64,000 nt of DNA from Phocaeicola vulgatus (GTDB lineage: Bacteria > Bacteroidota > Bacteroidia > Bacteroidales > Tannerellaceae), in contig CP091733.1 in NCBI GenBank assembly GCA_022009975.1, positions 451,001 to 515,000 of the forward strand, read 5' to 3'. Within the stretch, counting starts at the first letter, position 1; each line of letters begins with the position of its first letter. Positions 1-10,018 of the stretch are shown piece by piece. The translations under genes and the position numbers were made by a program. The notes under the pieces were generated by a model. The model saw only the letters and a program-made list of their open reading frames with translations, ran no database searches and was not told the DNA's origin.

Positions 1-1
1 G

Positions 2-1297
2 AACCCGAAGCGTCTGAAGGACTGGATTTCTATTCCTAAGTCGAACGGCTACGAAAGTTTGCATATTACGGTGATGGGACCTGATAGCAAGTGGGTGGAA
101 GTGCAAATCCGTACGAAAAGAATGGATGAGATTGCCGAACGGGGATTGGCTGCCCATTGGCGTTACAAAGGAATCAAGGCGGAAAAGGGGCTGGATGAAT
201 TTATGAACTCTGTCCGGGCTGCTTTGGAATCACCGGAAACGAATCCAATGGATTTGATGAAGAATTTCCGGATGGATTTGTATAAGGATGAGATTTATGT
301 GTTTACCCCAACCGGGGAATTGATTAAGTTGCCAAAAGGTGCGACTGTCTTGGATTTTGCTTTTGCAATTCACACTCAATTGGGAAGCAAGTGCGTTTCG
401 GCAAAGGTGAATGGGAAGAATGTCCCGATAAAATACGAACTGAACAACGGCGATTCCGTTTCTGTCATCACGGCTCCTTCGCAATATCCAAAGAGGGATT
501 GGCTGAATATCGTGGTGACTTCGAAAGCCAAGTCCCGCATCAAACAAGCTTTGCGTGAAGAAGCGGCCAAGACTGCTAATTTTGCCCGTGAAATGTTGAT
601 GAGGCGTATCAAGAATAGGAAGGTGGAAATGGATGAGCCTGCGTTGATGCGTTACATCAAGAAGAAAGGATACAAGACTGTCACTGATTTTTATCTGGAT
701 CTGGGCGAAGAGAGGCTGGATGCCAACAGCGTGATTGATGAATATTTGGAGATCTTGAAGAAGGAAACGGAACAACCGGAACACTTGGCTTCAAGAAGTG
801 CTGAAGAATTTGTCACCACTACTCCGGCTGAAGAGATAGCGACGAGCAAGGATGTATTGGTAATTGACAAGAACCTTACCGGCATCGAATATAAATTGGC
901 GAAGTGCTGCAATCCAATCTATGGAGATGAAGTGTTTGGCTTTGTTTCTACGCAAGGGATCAAGATTCACCGCATGGATTGCCCGAACGCTCCTGAAATG
1001 TTCAGCCGGTTTGGTTACCGAATCATCCGTGCGAAATGGAGTGGGAAAGGAGACAATGGTTATGTTGTCACGTTACGTGTAGTCGGCAGGGACGACATTG
1101 CCATCGTAACCAATATTACTTCTGTCATTGGCAAAGAAAATGGCGTTTCCCTTCGTTCATTAAATATAAATTCAGTGGATGGCCTTTTCCAAGGAACCTT
1201 TACCGTATCGGTAAAAGATACGGCTGCTTTGACCCAACTGACGAAGAAGATAAGTTCCGTAAAAGGAGTTAAAAGCGTTGACCGTTTGAATACATGA
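2..1297 (+). CDS. RelA/SpoT-family (p)ppGpp synthetase/hydrolase, C-terminal part (cut by window edge)
   Basis: This cytoplasmic stringent-response enzyme makes or degrades (p)ppGpp. The frame is already open at base 2, so the gene enters from the left and the first in-window start-like codon (59) is internal. In order I see the end of the synthetase domain (NPKRLKDWISIPKSNGYES, then EVQIRTKRMDEIAERG), a TGS domain beginning near base 287 (DEIYVFTPTG), a helical stretch, the conserved-cysteine region (LAKCCNPIYGDEVFGF and HRMDCP, bases 895-990) and a C-terminal ACT domain (about 1050-1295). The N-terminal HD hydrolase part is outside the window, so RelA-like and SpoT-like activity cannot be separated. 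No frameshift is seen. Confidence 0.95.
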   Translation, partial: NPKRLKDWISIPKSNGYESLHITVMGPDSKWVEVQIRTKRMDEIAERGLAAHWRYKGIKAEKGLDEFMNSVRAALESPETNPMDLMKNFRMDLYKDEIYVFTPTGELIKLPKGATVLDFAFAIHTQLGSKCVSAKVNGKNVPIKYELNNGDSVSVITAPSQYPKRDWLNIVVTSKAKSRIKQALREEAAKTANFAREMLMRRIKNRKVEMDEPALMRYIKKKGYKTVTDFYLDLGEERLDANSVIDEYLEILKKETEQPEHLASRSAEEFVTTTPAEEIATSKDVLVIDKNLTGIEYKLAKCCNPIYGDEVFGFVSTQGIKIHRMDCPNAPEMFSRFGYRIIRAKWSGKGDNGYVVTLRVVGRDDIAIVTNITSVIGKENGVSLRSLNINSVDGLFQGTFTVSVKDTAALTQLTKKISSVKGVKSVDRLNT

Positions 1298-1318
1298 TGG
1301 ACAATGGATGATGTTTCT

Positions 1319-1397
1319 TCCTCAGTACCTTGCATTTTGCTAATTCTGACATACCTTAAAGGGGCTGCATCAAAACTTTCGTTTTTGACACAGCCCC
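1319..1397. repeat. Truncated copy of the dispersed terminator repeat; bidirectional terminator
   Basis: The stem GGGGCTG (1361-1367) pairs with CAGCCCC (1391-1397), with further pairing of TCAAAA and TTTTGA around a short loop. To its left is the conserved tail of the repeat family (CCTTGCATTTTGCTAATTCT, 1328-1347). It lies between two convergent genes (RelA/SpoT on +, DUF1846 on -), where a hairpin readable on both strands would stop both transcripts. The outer part of the tail, present at 32.3 and 51.9 kb, is missing here. Confidence 0.8.
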
Positions 1398-1454
1398 TTG
1401 TCGTTTGTCGTTATATTGCCAGCCAAACTGTGGATTATTTGCCTTGCCGTATGA

Positions 1455-2920
1455 TTACGGTTTCTTCATCACAGGTTCGCATGTGAGGCTGATTCCTAAT
1501 TTCTTGAATATTTTATGGTCTACATCGCTAAGCATTACAGTGCAGTGGGCTTGGCAACCACGTAACTTAGGCAATTGCTCCAATGCTTTGCGGCAATTAT
1601 CATCGTTTTCGGAAAGGACAGACAGGGCGACAAGCACTTCGTCTGTATGCAGGCGAGGATTATGTCCTCCGAGATAGTTGATTTTAGTGTATTGGATTGG
1701 TTCGATCATCGATTGTGGAATCAACTTCAGCTCGTGGTCGATGCCAGCCAAATGTTTGGTTACATTGAGCAGCAAAGCAGCGCTACAACCTAATAATTCA
1801 CTGGAATGAGCACAGATAATAGTCCCGTCTTCCAACTCGATAGCCGAAGCGGTATGATTCGTCTCTTTCATGTATTGCTTGGCTGCAATGGTTACTTTAC
1901 GGTAGTCTGTTGTAATTTTGGCTTGGTTGAACAACATTTGGATTTTGTTGATTTCTGCCTCATTGCAAGCCCCCATTGCCATCTTGTTAGTGGCAGCATA
2001 ATAACGGCGGATGATTTCATTCTTTGACGCATCACAACATACGGCATCGTCAGAGATACAAAAACCTACCATGTTCACTCCCATGTCCGTCGGGGATTTA
2101 TATGGATTGGAACCGTAAATGCCTTCAAACAGAGCGTTGAGAACGGGATAAATCTCTACATCCCGATTATAATTGATGGCAATTTTGTTATACGCTTCGA
2201 GATGGAAAGGGTCAATCATGTTCACATCGTTGAGGTCTGCCGTTGCTGCTTCGTAGGCGATATTGACAGGATGCTTTAATGGGAGATTCCAAACAGGGAA
2301 AGTCTCAAACTTGGCATAGCCGGCACGGATTCCCCGTTTGTGTTCATTATAAAGCTGGCTCAAGCAAACAGCCATCTTGCCACTTCCCGGTCCCGGTGCG
2401 GTCACAATGACCAATGGACGTTCCGTCTTTACATAATCGTTCTTCCCGAAACCTTCGTCAGATGCGATAAGCTTGACATTATGCGGGTATTCCTCGATGA
2501 GATAATGGCAATAAGTCTTGATGCCGTTGCGCTCCAATCGTTGTTTGAAGGTGATGGCAGCAGGTTGGCCATTATAATGTGTAATGACGACTGACCCGAC
2601 TTTGAAGCCTCTGTTTGTAAATTCACCCCTTAACCTGAGCACATCTTCGTCATAAGTGATGCCAAGGTCGGCGCGTTTCTTGTTCTTCTCAATGTCTGTC
2701 GCACTAATCACAATAACAATCTCGATGCTATCGCTGATTTTTTGGAACATGCGTAACTTGCTGTCGGGTTGGAAACCGGGTAAAACACGGCTGGCGTGAT
2801 GGTCATCAAAAAGTTTACCTCCCAGTTCAAGGTAAGCTTCCCGTCAAATTGCGAAATCCTTTCTTTGATATGTTCAGATTGAATGCTCTGATACTTCTCA
2901 TTATCGAATCCTATCTTCAT
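1455..2920 (-). CDS. DUF1846 family protein (one frameshift)
   Basis: This is a conserved cytoplasmic protein of the DUF1846 (UPF0371) family, about 490 residues once the frame is restored. Its biochemical role is not established. It starts at 2920 with MKIGFDNEKYQSIQSEHIKE, typical of the family N-terminus. The frame then breaks near 2833: adding one base turns GKLTLNWEVN into GKLYLELGGK and joins it to the downstream frame (HASRVLPGFQPDSKLRMFQK). The body carries a nucleotide-binding-like stretch (VTAPGPGSGKMAVCLSQLYN). It is transcribed alone and converges on the RelA/SpoT gene across the shared terminator. The break is probably a sequence error. Confidence 0.85.
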
Positions 2921-3237
2921 AACTTTTGAAAAACGGTGCCCGTTGCGAAATATAAAATGATAAACTATTTATACTGATAAATCACACATAGTGCAGAGTC
3001 TTAGTATATTTGAGACCCTGCGGCTGTAAATATAGAACCAACTTATGCGCAATTTAAGTGCAATATTCGTGAAAATCCTTGATATCTGCAAGACAAAGGA
3101 TGAAAATAATAGCCATTAGGCTGGACCAAACAGGTTTTTGCTTGGCCGCTTGTCTTCGCCTTGGCAGACAGGTCAGCTCCGTTGGAAACAATGTTTCTGA
3201 AAGATGTCGCATTGTTTCCGTAAACGTGTAAGCTTGA
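2921..3237. other. Intergenic region, no gene seen
   Basis: These 317 bases separate the start of the DUF1846 gene from the stop of the MutS-like gene, both on the minus strand. No convincing reading frame is present. The AT-rich right-hand flank of the DUF1846 start (2930-3060) should hold its promoter, but I could not identify a clear pair of boxes. Confidence 0.5.
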
Positions 3238-5024
3238 TTATCCGTTTAGTAACTGATGTATCAAGAAGCTGGCGTTCATGTTTTTTGCCACGCCTTCCCG
3301 CAGTTTGTATGTAAATGATAATTTGTCGTTTACGATGTCTGCTTCGAAACAATAATTCTTGACCTTATCCGGAAATTCATTCTCTAATGTACCTAAAATC
3401 AAATCGTGGGTGGCAATGATTCCGCAAGTCCCTTCTGCAACAAACCTCTTCAACAAGTCAATCGAACCTTTCTGTTTGTCAATCGAGTTGGTCCCTTTTA
3501 AGATTTCATCCAATATAATGAACAGTTCTTCGCCTTTGGAAATCCGGTCAATAATCATTTTTATCCGTTTCAATTCGGCAAAGAAATAAGATTCGTTACT
3601 GGCCAAGGAGTCTGAAGTCCGCAGGCTGGTAACTAAACGGGCGGGATAAATTGCCAGCCGTTTTGCACAAGCCGGTAATCCGACGCAAGCCAAAAGGAAA
3701 TTACATCCAATTGTCCGGAGGTAAGTGCTTTTGCCTGCCATGTTCGCTCCCGTAATAATTAAGAACGATGGGCTTTGTGGAATGTTAATATCGTTTTTGA
3801 CACAAACCTCCCTGCTTAATAGCGGATGCCCCAATGCTTCTCCTTCCATTTTAAAATAAGAATCGGCAATGGTCGGATAGGAATAATCCGGGTGGTTGAA
3901 GGCAAATTGCCCTAAAGAGTAATAAGCATCCCATTCGGCTAAAGCATCCAACCATTGAATCATCTCCTTGCCATAATCTTGTTTCCAAACTTCTAATGCG
4001 ATGGCACGGCGGGTGTCTCTCATAAACAGGATATTCATCAATACTCCTATCGCACTGAACCGTTGGTTCAATGCCCCGATATGCCTTGACAACTCCTTTA
4101 ATGCTTTGGAGGCTGGGCATGAAGAGTTGCAGAAAGCATTTTGTAGCTGTTGCAAGCCTGCACATTTAAAACTGCTTTTCTCTGTATAATGGATTAGGTT
4201 GGCATAAGAAGAAAACAGATGCTCTAATTGGTCAACCTGATGATGAATCTTTTGGATATTTCCACTTTTCCAATAGCTGATTACCAAAGAAAAAGCAAAA
4301 TAGATGCCTAACGAACTTTCGGGAAGTGCGTGAAGGAGTACAAGAGCAAGCAATATGGTCCAAATTGCCGGAATCAGCCAAATGAAAACTTTCCAAATCG
4401 TAGATGTGAACATGTCGAAGCTTTCACTTATTTGGTTCAAGATGGCTTTATCGGCTCTTTTCCCTTTGTTTTGCTTGCCAATCATATAGAAATGTTGAAA
4501 CATTTCCGGTTTGGAAGAGAGTTCTCGGATGATATCTTGGCGGTTTAGAATCTCTTCTTTATTGTTTGCCGGCAGTTTCATCCATTCGATTAATCTCTCT
4601 CTCCCCAAATCCGTTACCGTCCTATTTATAGCTTGGAAAAGAGAGTGTTCCCCGAAAAGGTCTAAATCCAAAGAGAAAGGGTGCGACGGGTCTTTTTCTT
4701 CTTCTGCCCCGTCGAAAGCAGAGTAATCATTATCAATAGCTTTTAATTCGTTTCGGTTCAAATCAATCAATATTTCAACAGAACGCCTTCTCTCGAATAG
4801 TCTATTATGATAAATCATTAATCCGATGAAAGGTAAGCGAATAATAAGCAGATGAAAGCCAATCCTTTGCTGTCCGTTGAGGAAAAATAGAGAGTAAAAC
4901 CGGCTGCTACAACGATGGCGAGACGTAAGGAACCAATCAAATGGATATGTTTCTTCAGTCCCGTTAATTCATCTGTGAGTGTGCCTATTCTTTCTTGGTA
5001 AAATGTATATAAGTTGTCTTGCAT
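3238..5024 (-). CDS. MutS-family ATPase with N-terminal membrane segments (one frameshift)
   Basis: This MutS-like protein (about 595 residues) is of the short Bacteroidetes type, lacking the mismatch-recognition domain. The N-terminal part (4818-5024) has hydrophobic segments (LRLAIVVAAGFTLYF, GLAFICLLFAYL). Near 4840 the frame shifts and continues as LPFIGLMIYHNRLFERRR. Two more hydrophobic segments follow (WKVFIWLIPAIWTILLALVL and LGIYFAFSLVISYW). The C-terminal ATPase has Walker A GANMAGKST, Walker B FIILDEILKGTNS and the ATHD motif. Known MutS homologues act on DNA, so a membrane-anchored form is unusual and its substrate is unknown. The start codon at 5024 sits in a degenerate copy of the dispersed repeat. 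Confidence 0.85.
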
Positions 5025-5049
5025 TTTGCGGATTCTGAGACATTTTTAA

Positions 5050-5085
5050 GGGGCTGCATCAAAACAACAATTTTGTCGCAGCCCC
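5050..5085. terminator. Hairpin terminator of the dispersed repeat family
   Basis: GGGGCTG (5050-5056) pairs with CAGCCCC (5079-5085), with inner complementarity. It lies just downstream of guaB on the minus strand, with repeat-family tails on both sides (a degenerate one to the left, GGTGTGTCAG to the right). Confidence 0.75.
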
Positions 5086-5112
5086 TTTATAAGGTGTGTC
5101 AGTAATTAACTA

Positions 5113-6604
5113 TTAATTCTGGTCTTTCAAGATAACATCGTGCGCGCCTCCTTCAACGATAGAAGTAGATGAAACCAATGTGATTTTTGCGCTCTTTTGC
5201 AGTTGCTCAATCGTAATAGAACCGCAGCTACACATTGTCGCTTTGATCTTGCCCAAAGTAACAGCTAAGTTGTCTTTCATTTTTCCTGCATAGGGAACAT
5301 AACTGTCAACTCCTTCTTCGAACTTCAAGGCTTCACTGCCGCCCATGTCATAACGTTGCCAGTTTTTCGCTCTGTTGGAACCTTCTCCCCAATACTCTTT
5401 CACGAAGTTGTTGCCAATCTTTAACTTCTTGGTAGGAGATTCATCGAAACGGGCAAAGTAGCGTCCCATCATCAGGAAGTCTGCTCCCATGGCTAAAGCC
5501 AAGACCATGTGGTAGTCGTGAACCAAACCGCCATCGCTACAGATAGGCACATAAATACCAGTCTTTTCAAAGTAAGCGTCACGAGCTCTTGCCACGTCAA
5601 TCAATGCAGTTGCCTGGCCGCGGCCGATTCCTTTTTGTTCACGTGTGATACAGATAGAACCGCCACCGATACCAACTTTGATGAAATCCGCACCTGCTTC
5701 AACCAAATAGTTGAAACCTTCTTGGTCTACGACATTTCCAGCACCGACCAACAATTTGTCTCCGTATGTTTCTTTGATCCATTGGAGAGTCTCTTTTTGC
5801 CATTCAGAATATCCATCGGAAGAGTCGATGCAGACAACGTCAACTCCCGCTTCAACCAATGCAGGAACACGTTCTTTGAAGTCACGAGTGTTAATACCCG
5901 CACCAACTAATAACGTTTTATCTTTGCCTGACAATTCATACGGGTTCTCGCGATGGTTGTCATAGTCCTTGCGGAATACGAAGTATTGCAAATTCTGATG
6001 TTGGTCAATGATTGGCAACGTGTTTAATTTGTGCTCCCAAATGATTTGGTTTGCTTCGGACAAAGTAAGGCCGGCTTTCCCTACGATCAGTTTGGAGAAC
6101 GGAGTCATGAAGTTTGACGGGTGTATTTATATCATCTTTTTCTATGCGGTAGTCACGGCTTGTAACCATGCCTAAAAGTTTACCGTTAGGTGTTCCGTCT
6201 TCAGTAATACCGATGGTTGAATGTCCTGTGCGTCTAACCAAGTCTACTACGTCTTTCAATGTATTTTCAGGAGTCAGATTGGAGTCACTGATAACAAATC
6301 CAGCTTTGAACTTTTTTACTTTCCGGACCATTTCTGCCTGACTTGCGATAGGCTGTGAACCGAAAATGAAAGATAAACCACCGTTGCGTGCTAATTCGAT
6401 TGCGAGTTCCGGCCCTGAAACAGACTGCATGATTGCAGAAACGAACGGGATGTTTAATTCAATAGGCGATTTTTCTCCGGCTTTGAACTTTGCCAAAGGC
6501 GTTTTCAACGATACATTGCCTGGAGTACATTCTTTTGTCGTCAACCCTGGTATGAGTAGATATTCACCAAAGGTCCTTGATACATCATTTAAGTAAATTG
6601 CCAT
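5113..6604 (-). CDS. guaB: IMP dehydrogenase (one frameshift)
   Basis: This enzyme oxidises IMP to XMP with NAD+, the committed step of GMP synthesis, in the cytoplasm. The N-terminal part (from 6604, MAIYLNDVSRTFGEYLLIPG) and the first CBS region are in one frame. Near 6120 one base is missing: restoring it gives INTPVKDFMTPFSKL and joins the second CBS motif and the barrel. The catalytic loop is GSICITREQKGIGRGQAT, with the active cysteine in SIC, followed by the FMMGRYFARF phosphate region. Total length is about 497 residues, normal for the family. It has its own promoter (6645-6675) and ends at the 5050 hairpin. Being nearly indispensable, it is unlikely to be a true pseudogene. Confidence 0.95.
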
Positions 6605-6644
6605 ATTATTCTATAATATTTACTGGATGAAAGTTTTTATCATG

Positions 6645-6675
6645 CAAAGGTATAAATATTCGTTGATAAAACAAG
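6645..6675 (-). promoter_or_regulatory. Bacteroidetes-type promoter of guaB
   Basis: On the minus strand TACCTTTG (6652-6645) matches the -7 consensus TAnnTTTG. CTTG (6675-6672) stands 19 bases upstream as the -33 box. The start codon is about 40 bases downstream. Confidence 0.7.
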
Positions 6676-6679
6676 AAAA

Positions 6680-6714
6680 GGGGCTCCTCTTTTAGAATGA
6701 AAAAAGAGAGCCCC
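6680..6714 (-). terminator. Terminator of the M64 peptidase gene
   Basis: GGGGCTC (6680-6686) pairs with GAGCCCC (6708-6714), with CTCTTTT-type inner pairing. On the minus strand the stem is followed by TTTTCTTGTTTT. It separates the peptidase gene from the guaB promoter. Its stem differs from the dispersed repeat family. Confidence 0.75.
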
Positions 6715-6771
6715 TGCGAATTGTGTTTTAGGTATTATAAGGTTACAATGTAGATAGTAGGTTAAATCGTT

Positions 6772-8055
6772 TTATTTTTCGTCACAGTAATATTTGATCA
6801 TTTTCTCGATTGCTCTTGAGCAAGCTGGACAGAATGGTGCGTAGTCGCGCATCATACAATGGTCCATAGGCCTGTAAATGCCTTTGCTTAAGTAGCCGCC
6901 TCCTTCGAATACGCCACATTTGTCTTTATGGCTGTCGTCCAATGGAGTTGGTACCGGAGTACCTTTGGGTAATAAATCTTTCCATTTGGAATCAAAATCA
7001 ACTAATGTCGTGATATTGGGTTCCCATGGTTCTATTTCCAAATTGTAAAAGTCGTTGTATGCCACTTCTGAAGAGAAGTATTCATCTGCCAATCCGGCAA
7101 AGCTATGCCCGAACTCGTGAGTGAAAACGACCGGAGTCCTTGGATTGTCCGCTGTTCCACATGCATAGAAATTGTACATACCGCCTCCTCCGTAAGCATC
7201 TGTATTGATTAAGATAAAGATGGCGTCTGTCGGAACGTTCCATACCGCATTGCGGATGGATTTCATATCTTGGGTAGTCAAATAGCGGTCGATTCCGAAA
7301 GTGTAGTAGCCGCTGTTTAATGCCGTGTTCTTGTAAATCCCTTTTCCGGAAACATCCGTTCCCGATTCTCCCGAGATTGTCCCCACTGCCCAAACATTGA
7401 AATCATCTTTATGGTTGTTGAATGGAGGTGTATTAAATAAGGCGTCAGCGAAACGACGGGCATCCGCTACGAATTTATCTTGTTCTTGTGCTGTGTATCC
7501 TTCAGCCACAAACACCAAGTCTACTTTTTTATTGGAGTCTCCGTTGTCCAAAATCTTAGTGATAGGATTGTTTGTTAGCGGACTACGGTCGATAAATATG
7601 CTTTTAGGTGCTACTTCTTGCTTCAACAGAGGCGAGAATTTACCCGTTTTACGGTCTCTTGCTGTTAACTCAATATATATAGTATCTTTAGGGAATGGAA
7701 TAGAAACACTATTTGTCCATGCTTGCGTTTCTGTTTGCGCTTGGTCCGTTGTGCGCCATTCTTCAAAAAGGGTATTGAAACCTCTTGAGTAAATCAGTTG
7801 GTTATCCTTCTTGCTATATACATTAATATAATAGCCTCCGTAATAGAATTGGTCTATCAAGTTGTTCAATGGTCCTCCCCACACTGGTTCTTCCCGCAAT
7901 TGTTCAATAGCGGCTGCTTGGAATTGTGCATTCCCGGATAAAGAAAAATCTATGCGCAGGCTTTTCTTTTCAAAAAGACTGTCGAAGGATTGCTGCGCTT
8001 CACCCGCTAACGATAGGCAGAGCGCAGAAATAAGCATCAAATACCTTTTGACCAT
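6772..8055 (-). CDS. Secreted M64-family (IgA-peptidase-like) metallopeptidase
   Basis: This is a zinc peptidase of about 427 residues in the peptidase M64 family, exported from the cell. I start it at 8055 (MVKRYLMLISALCLSLAG), which gives a clean signal peptide; the frame is open to 8301 but the extra 82 residues look untranslated. The zinc-binding motif is HEFGHSFAGLADEYF, with the family landmark KVDLVFVAEGYTAQEQDKF earlier. C-terminal cysteines (CMMRDYAPFCPACSRAIEKM) are typical. The founding member cleaves IgA, but the substrate of this one is unknown. It is monocistronic, with a terminator at 6680. Confidence 0.9.
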   Translation of the reverse strand: MVKRYLMLISALCLSLAGEAQQSFDSLFEKKSLRIDFSLSGNAQFQAAAIEQLREEPVWGGPLNNLIDQFYYGGYYINVYSKKDNQLIYSRGFNTLFEEWRTTDQAQTETQAWTNSVSIPFPKDTIYIELTARDRKTGKFSPLLKQEVAPKSIFIDRSPLTNNPITKILDNGDSNKKVDLVFVAEGYTAQEQDKFVADARRFADALFNTPPFNNHKDDFNVWAVGTISGESGTDVSGKGIYKNTALNSGYYTFGIDRYLTTQDMKSIRNAVWNVPTDAIFILINTDAYGGGGMYNFYACGTADNPRTPVVFTHEFGHSFAGLADEYFSSEVAYNDFYNLEIEPWEPNITTLVDFDSKWKDLLPKGTPVPTPLDDSHKDKCGVFEGGGYLSKGIYRPMDHCMMRDYAPFCPACSRAIEKMIKYYCDEK

Positions 8056-8752
8056 AACTGCAATAATTGTTAAACCGTTTCTAATTGTTAGTAATTCCCC
8101 TTCGGAAATTAACATTGTTAAGTCGCCGTTTTTAATATCTAACGAAATATTGCTGCAAATATAAGTAAAAATATAAATCGACACGATGGTTTGGATGAAA
8201 TAATTCAACCGCAGCGTTAAAGTTTGTTTATTGTCGTCCGCTGGATTAAATATGGGTCGATAAATTAAGGAAAAAGGTAGATTTAGGCATTTCATGGGCA
8301 TTGATTACAAACAAAACCTGATAATTTTTCCCGTTTCGGTCATTATCTCACCCAAAAATCCTCAAGTTTTTGGCTATTTTTGTTTATCACCTAAATGAAA
8401 AGTGCTTTTCACCTAGGTGATAAGTGCTTTTCACTTAGGTGAAAATGTATGTGTGTGTTAACGTTTTGTATGTTAGCGTTTTAGTTGACTACTAAATGTC
8501 TTATCAATAAAGTAAGTTGACTCGGTTTCCAAACGCACAAATAAATCGTTCAAGCATACAAGTGAGGATGTGATGTGCGAATCATCTGTTGGTTGCGAGA
8601 GGAATGAGAAGGGAAACGAGATCATAAGGCTGCCATCCTTGGAAAGATTTATTATTAGGACTGGTCTGAAAAGGGGAAATAGATTGCTGCATTTAGTTAT
8701 CCTATTCAAAAAAAACACTACCTTTGTGCTCGATTTTATTATTTGAGAAAGT
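8056..8752. other. Long divergent intergenic region
   Basis: About 700 bases lie between the divergent peptidase and amidase starts. They hold the palindromic array at 8386-8444 and, at 8719-8726, TACCTTTG, a perfect -7 box for the amidase 27 bases before its ATG. No clear -33 partner was found. I see no supported gene. Confidence 0.6.
8386..8444. repeat. Palindromic array with 22-bp spaced units
   Basis: AAGTGCTTTTCAC occurs at 8400-8412 and again at 8422-8434, a 22-base period. Between the two is the perfect 12-base palindrome TCACCTAGGTGA (8409-8420). Degenerate half-sites flank it (TCACCTAAATGA to the left, CACTTAGGTGAAAA to the right). The period is close to two helical turns. Confidence 0.75.
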
Positions 8753-9996
8753 ATGGCTCGTAAATTATTAACTCTTTTTGCCGTATCTCTTCTGCTTTTC
8801 CCTATGTGGCTTGAATTGAAAGCGGGAGAGCCTTTCACACTTGTGATAGATGCAGGTCATGGAGGGAAAGACCCTGGCGCAAAGGGAAGATAATCAACGA
8901 GAAAGAGATAAATTTGAAAATCGCGTTGAAGTTGGGGCAGTTAGTCCGGTCCAATCATCCCGATGTCAAAGTCGTTTATACCCGCTCGACGGATAAGTTT
9001 GTGGAGTTGGATGAGCGTGCGGAGATAGCGAACCGGAACAAGGCGGATTTGTTTATTTCAATACATACGAACGCAGTGGCAAAAGGCAACGCAGTCAAAG
9101 GTACGGAAACCTATACGTTGGGTCTTGCCCGCACTGAAGAAAACTTAGCGGTGGCTATGCGTGAAAACTCTGCCATATTATTGGAGGATGATTATCAGCA
9201 ACGGTATGAAGGCTTTGACCCAAACTCGTCGGAGTCGTATATTATCTTCGAGTTTATGCAGAACAAGCATGTCGAACAAAGCATAGGGCTTGCCTCTGAA
9301 GTACAAAGATACTTTACAAAGGCAAATCGTTTGGACCGCGGTGTCCGCCAAGCAGGATTCTTGGTGTTAAGAAAGACGAGTATGCCCAGCGTATTGATAG
9401 AGGTAGGATTCATATCCAATAGCGAAGAGGAGCGTTTCTTGGCTTCCGCGGATGGGCAGGCCAAGTTGGCTCGTTCTATCTCGAATGCGTTTGACGCTTA
9501 TAAAAAGACAATAGATGCGCGGAAAGGAGCTTTGCTTGTAAAGAAAACGCCAGACGCTCCGACTTCATCTAAGGTTGCGTCAACTACTGTACAGTCGTAC
9601 GTTGATAATTTGCCTGTGTCGGGTTCCGATAATCCGCCTCCCGGAAGTGAGGAGGATATCATGCGGCGTAAGCAGATGAAACAGAATACTTCGTCTGCAA
9701 AGCCCGTTCAACGATCGAATCAGAATGGCGGGAAAGCTGTTCAAACCCAACCTTCAAAAGGACAGGTGGTTTATAAGATACGGATATTGTCGTCGGATAA
9801 AAAACTGCCGGCTAATTCTCGGTTGTTGAAAGGATATAAAAACGTGACCTGTGTCAAAGGAAGCCGTTTTTATAAATATTATTACGGTGAAAGCACGAGC
9901 TTTGACGAAATAAAAAAATTGCGCCGCCAAGTCGCGAAAGATTTCAAAGATGCATATATTGAAGCTTTCAAGGATGGCAAGAGCGTTAAGTATTAA
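8753..9996 (+). CDS. N-acetylmuramoyl-L-alanine amidase with C-terminal SPOR-like region (one frameshift)
   Basis: This exported peptidoglycan amidase (Amidase_3) cleaves the bond between MurNAc and the stem peptide. It starts at 8753 (MARKLLTLFAVSLLLFPMW, signal peptide). DAGHGGKDPGAKG carries the first zinc ligand. Near 8890 the frame breaks; one base restores GKIINEKEINLKIALKLG with the glutamate ligand. The rest includes SIHTNA (zinc histidine) and the catalytic glutamate in IEVGFISN. A low-complexity linker leads to a C-terminal domain (YKIRILSSDKKLPANSRLLK) resembling the SPOR-like tails of Bacteroidales amidases. The MCE gene follows after 22 bases, probably in the same operon. Confidence 0.9.
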
Positions 9997-10018
9997 TTGA
10001 ATAAATTGAAATGATATA

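Noticed and set aside
8473..8838. Minus-strand open frame of 121 codons
   Set aside because: It overlaps the amidase start and signal peptide in antisense and has no recognisable features.
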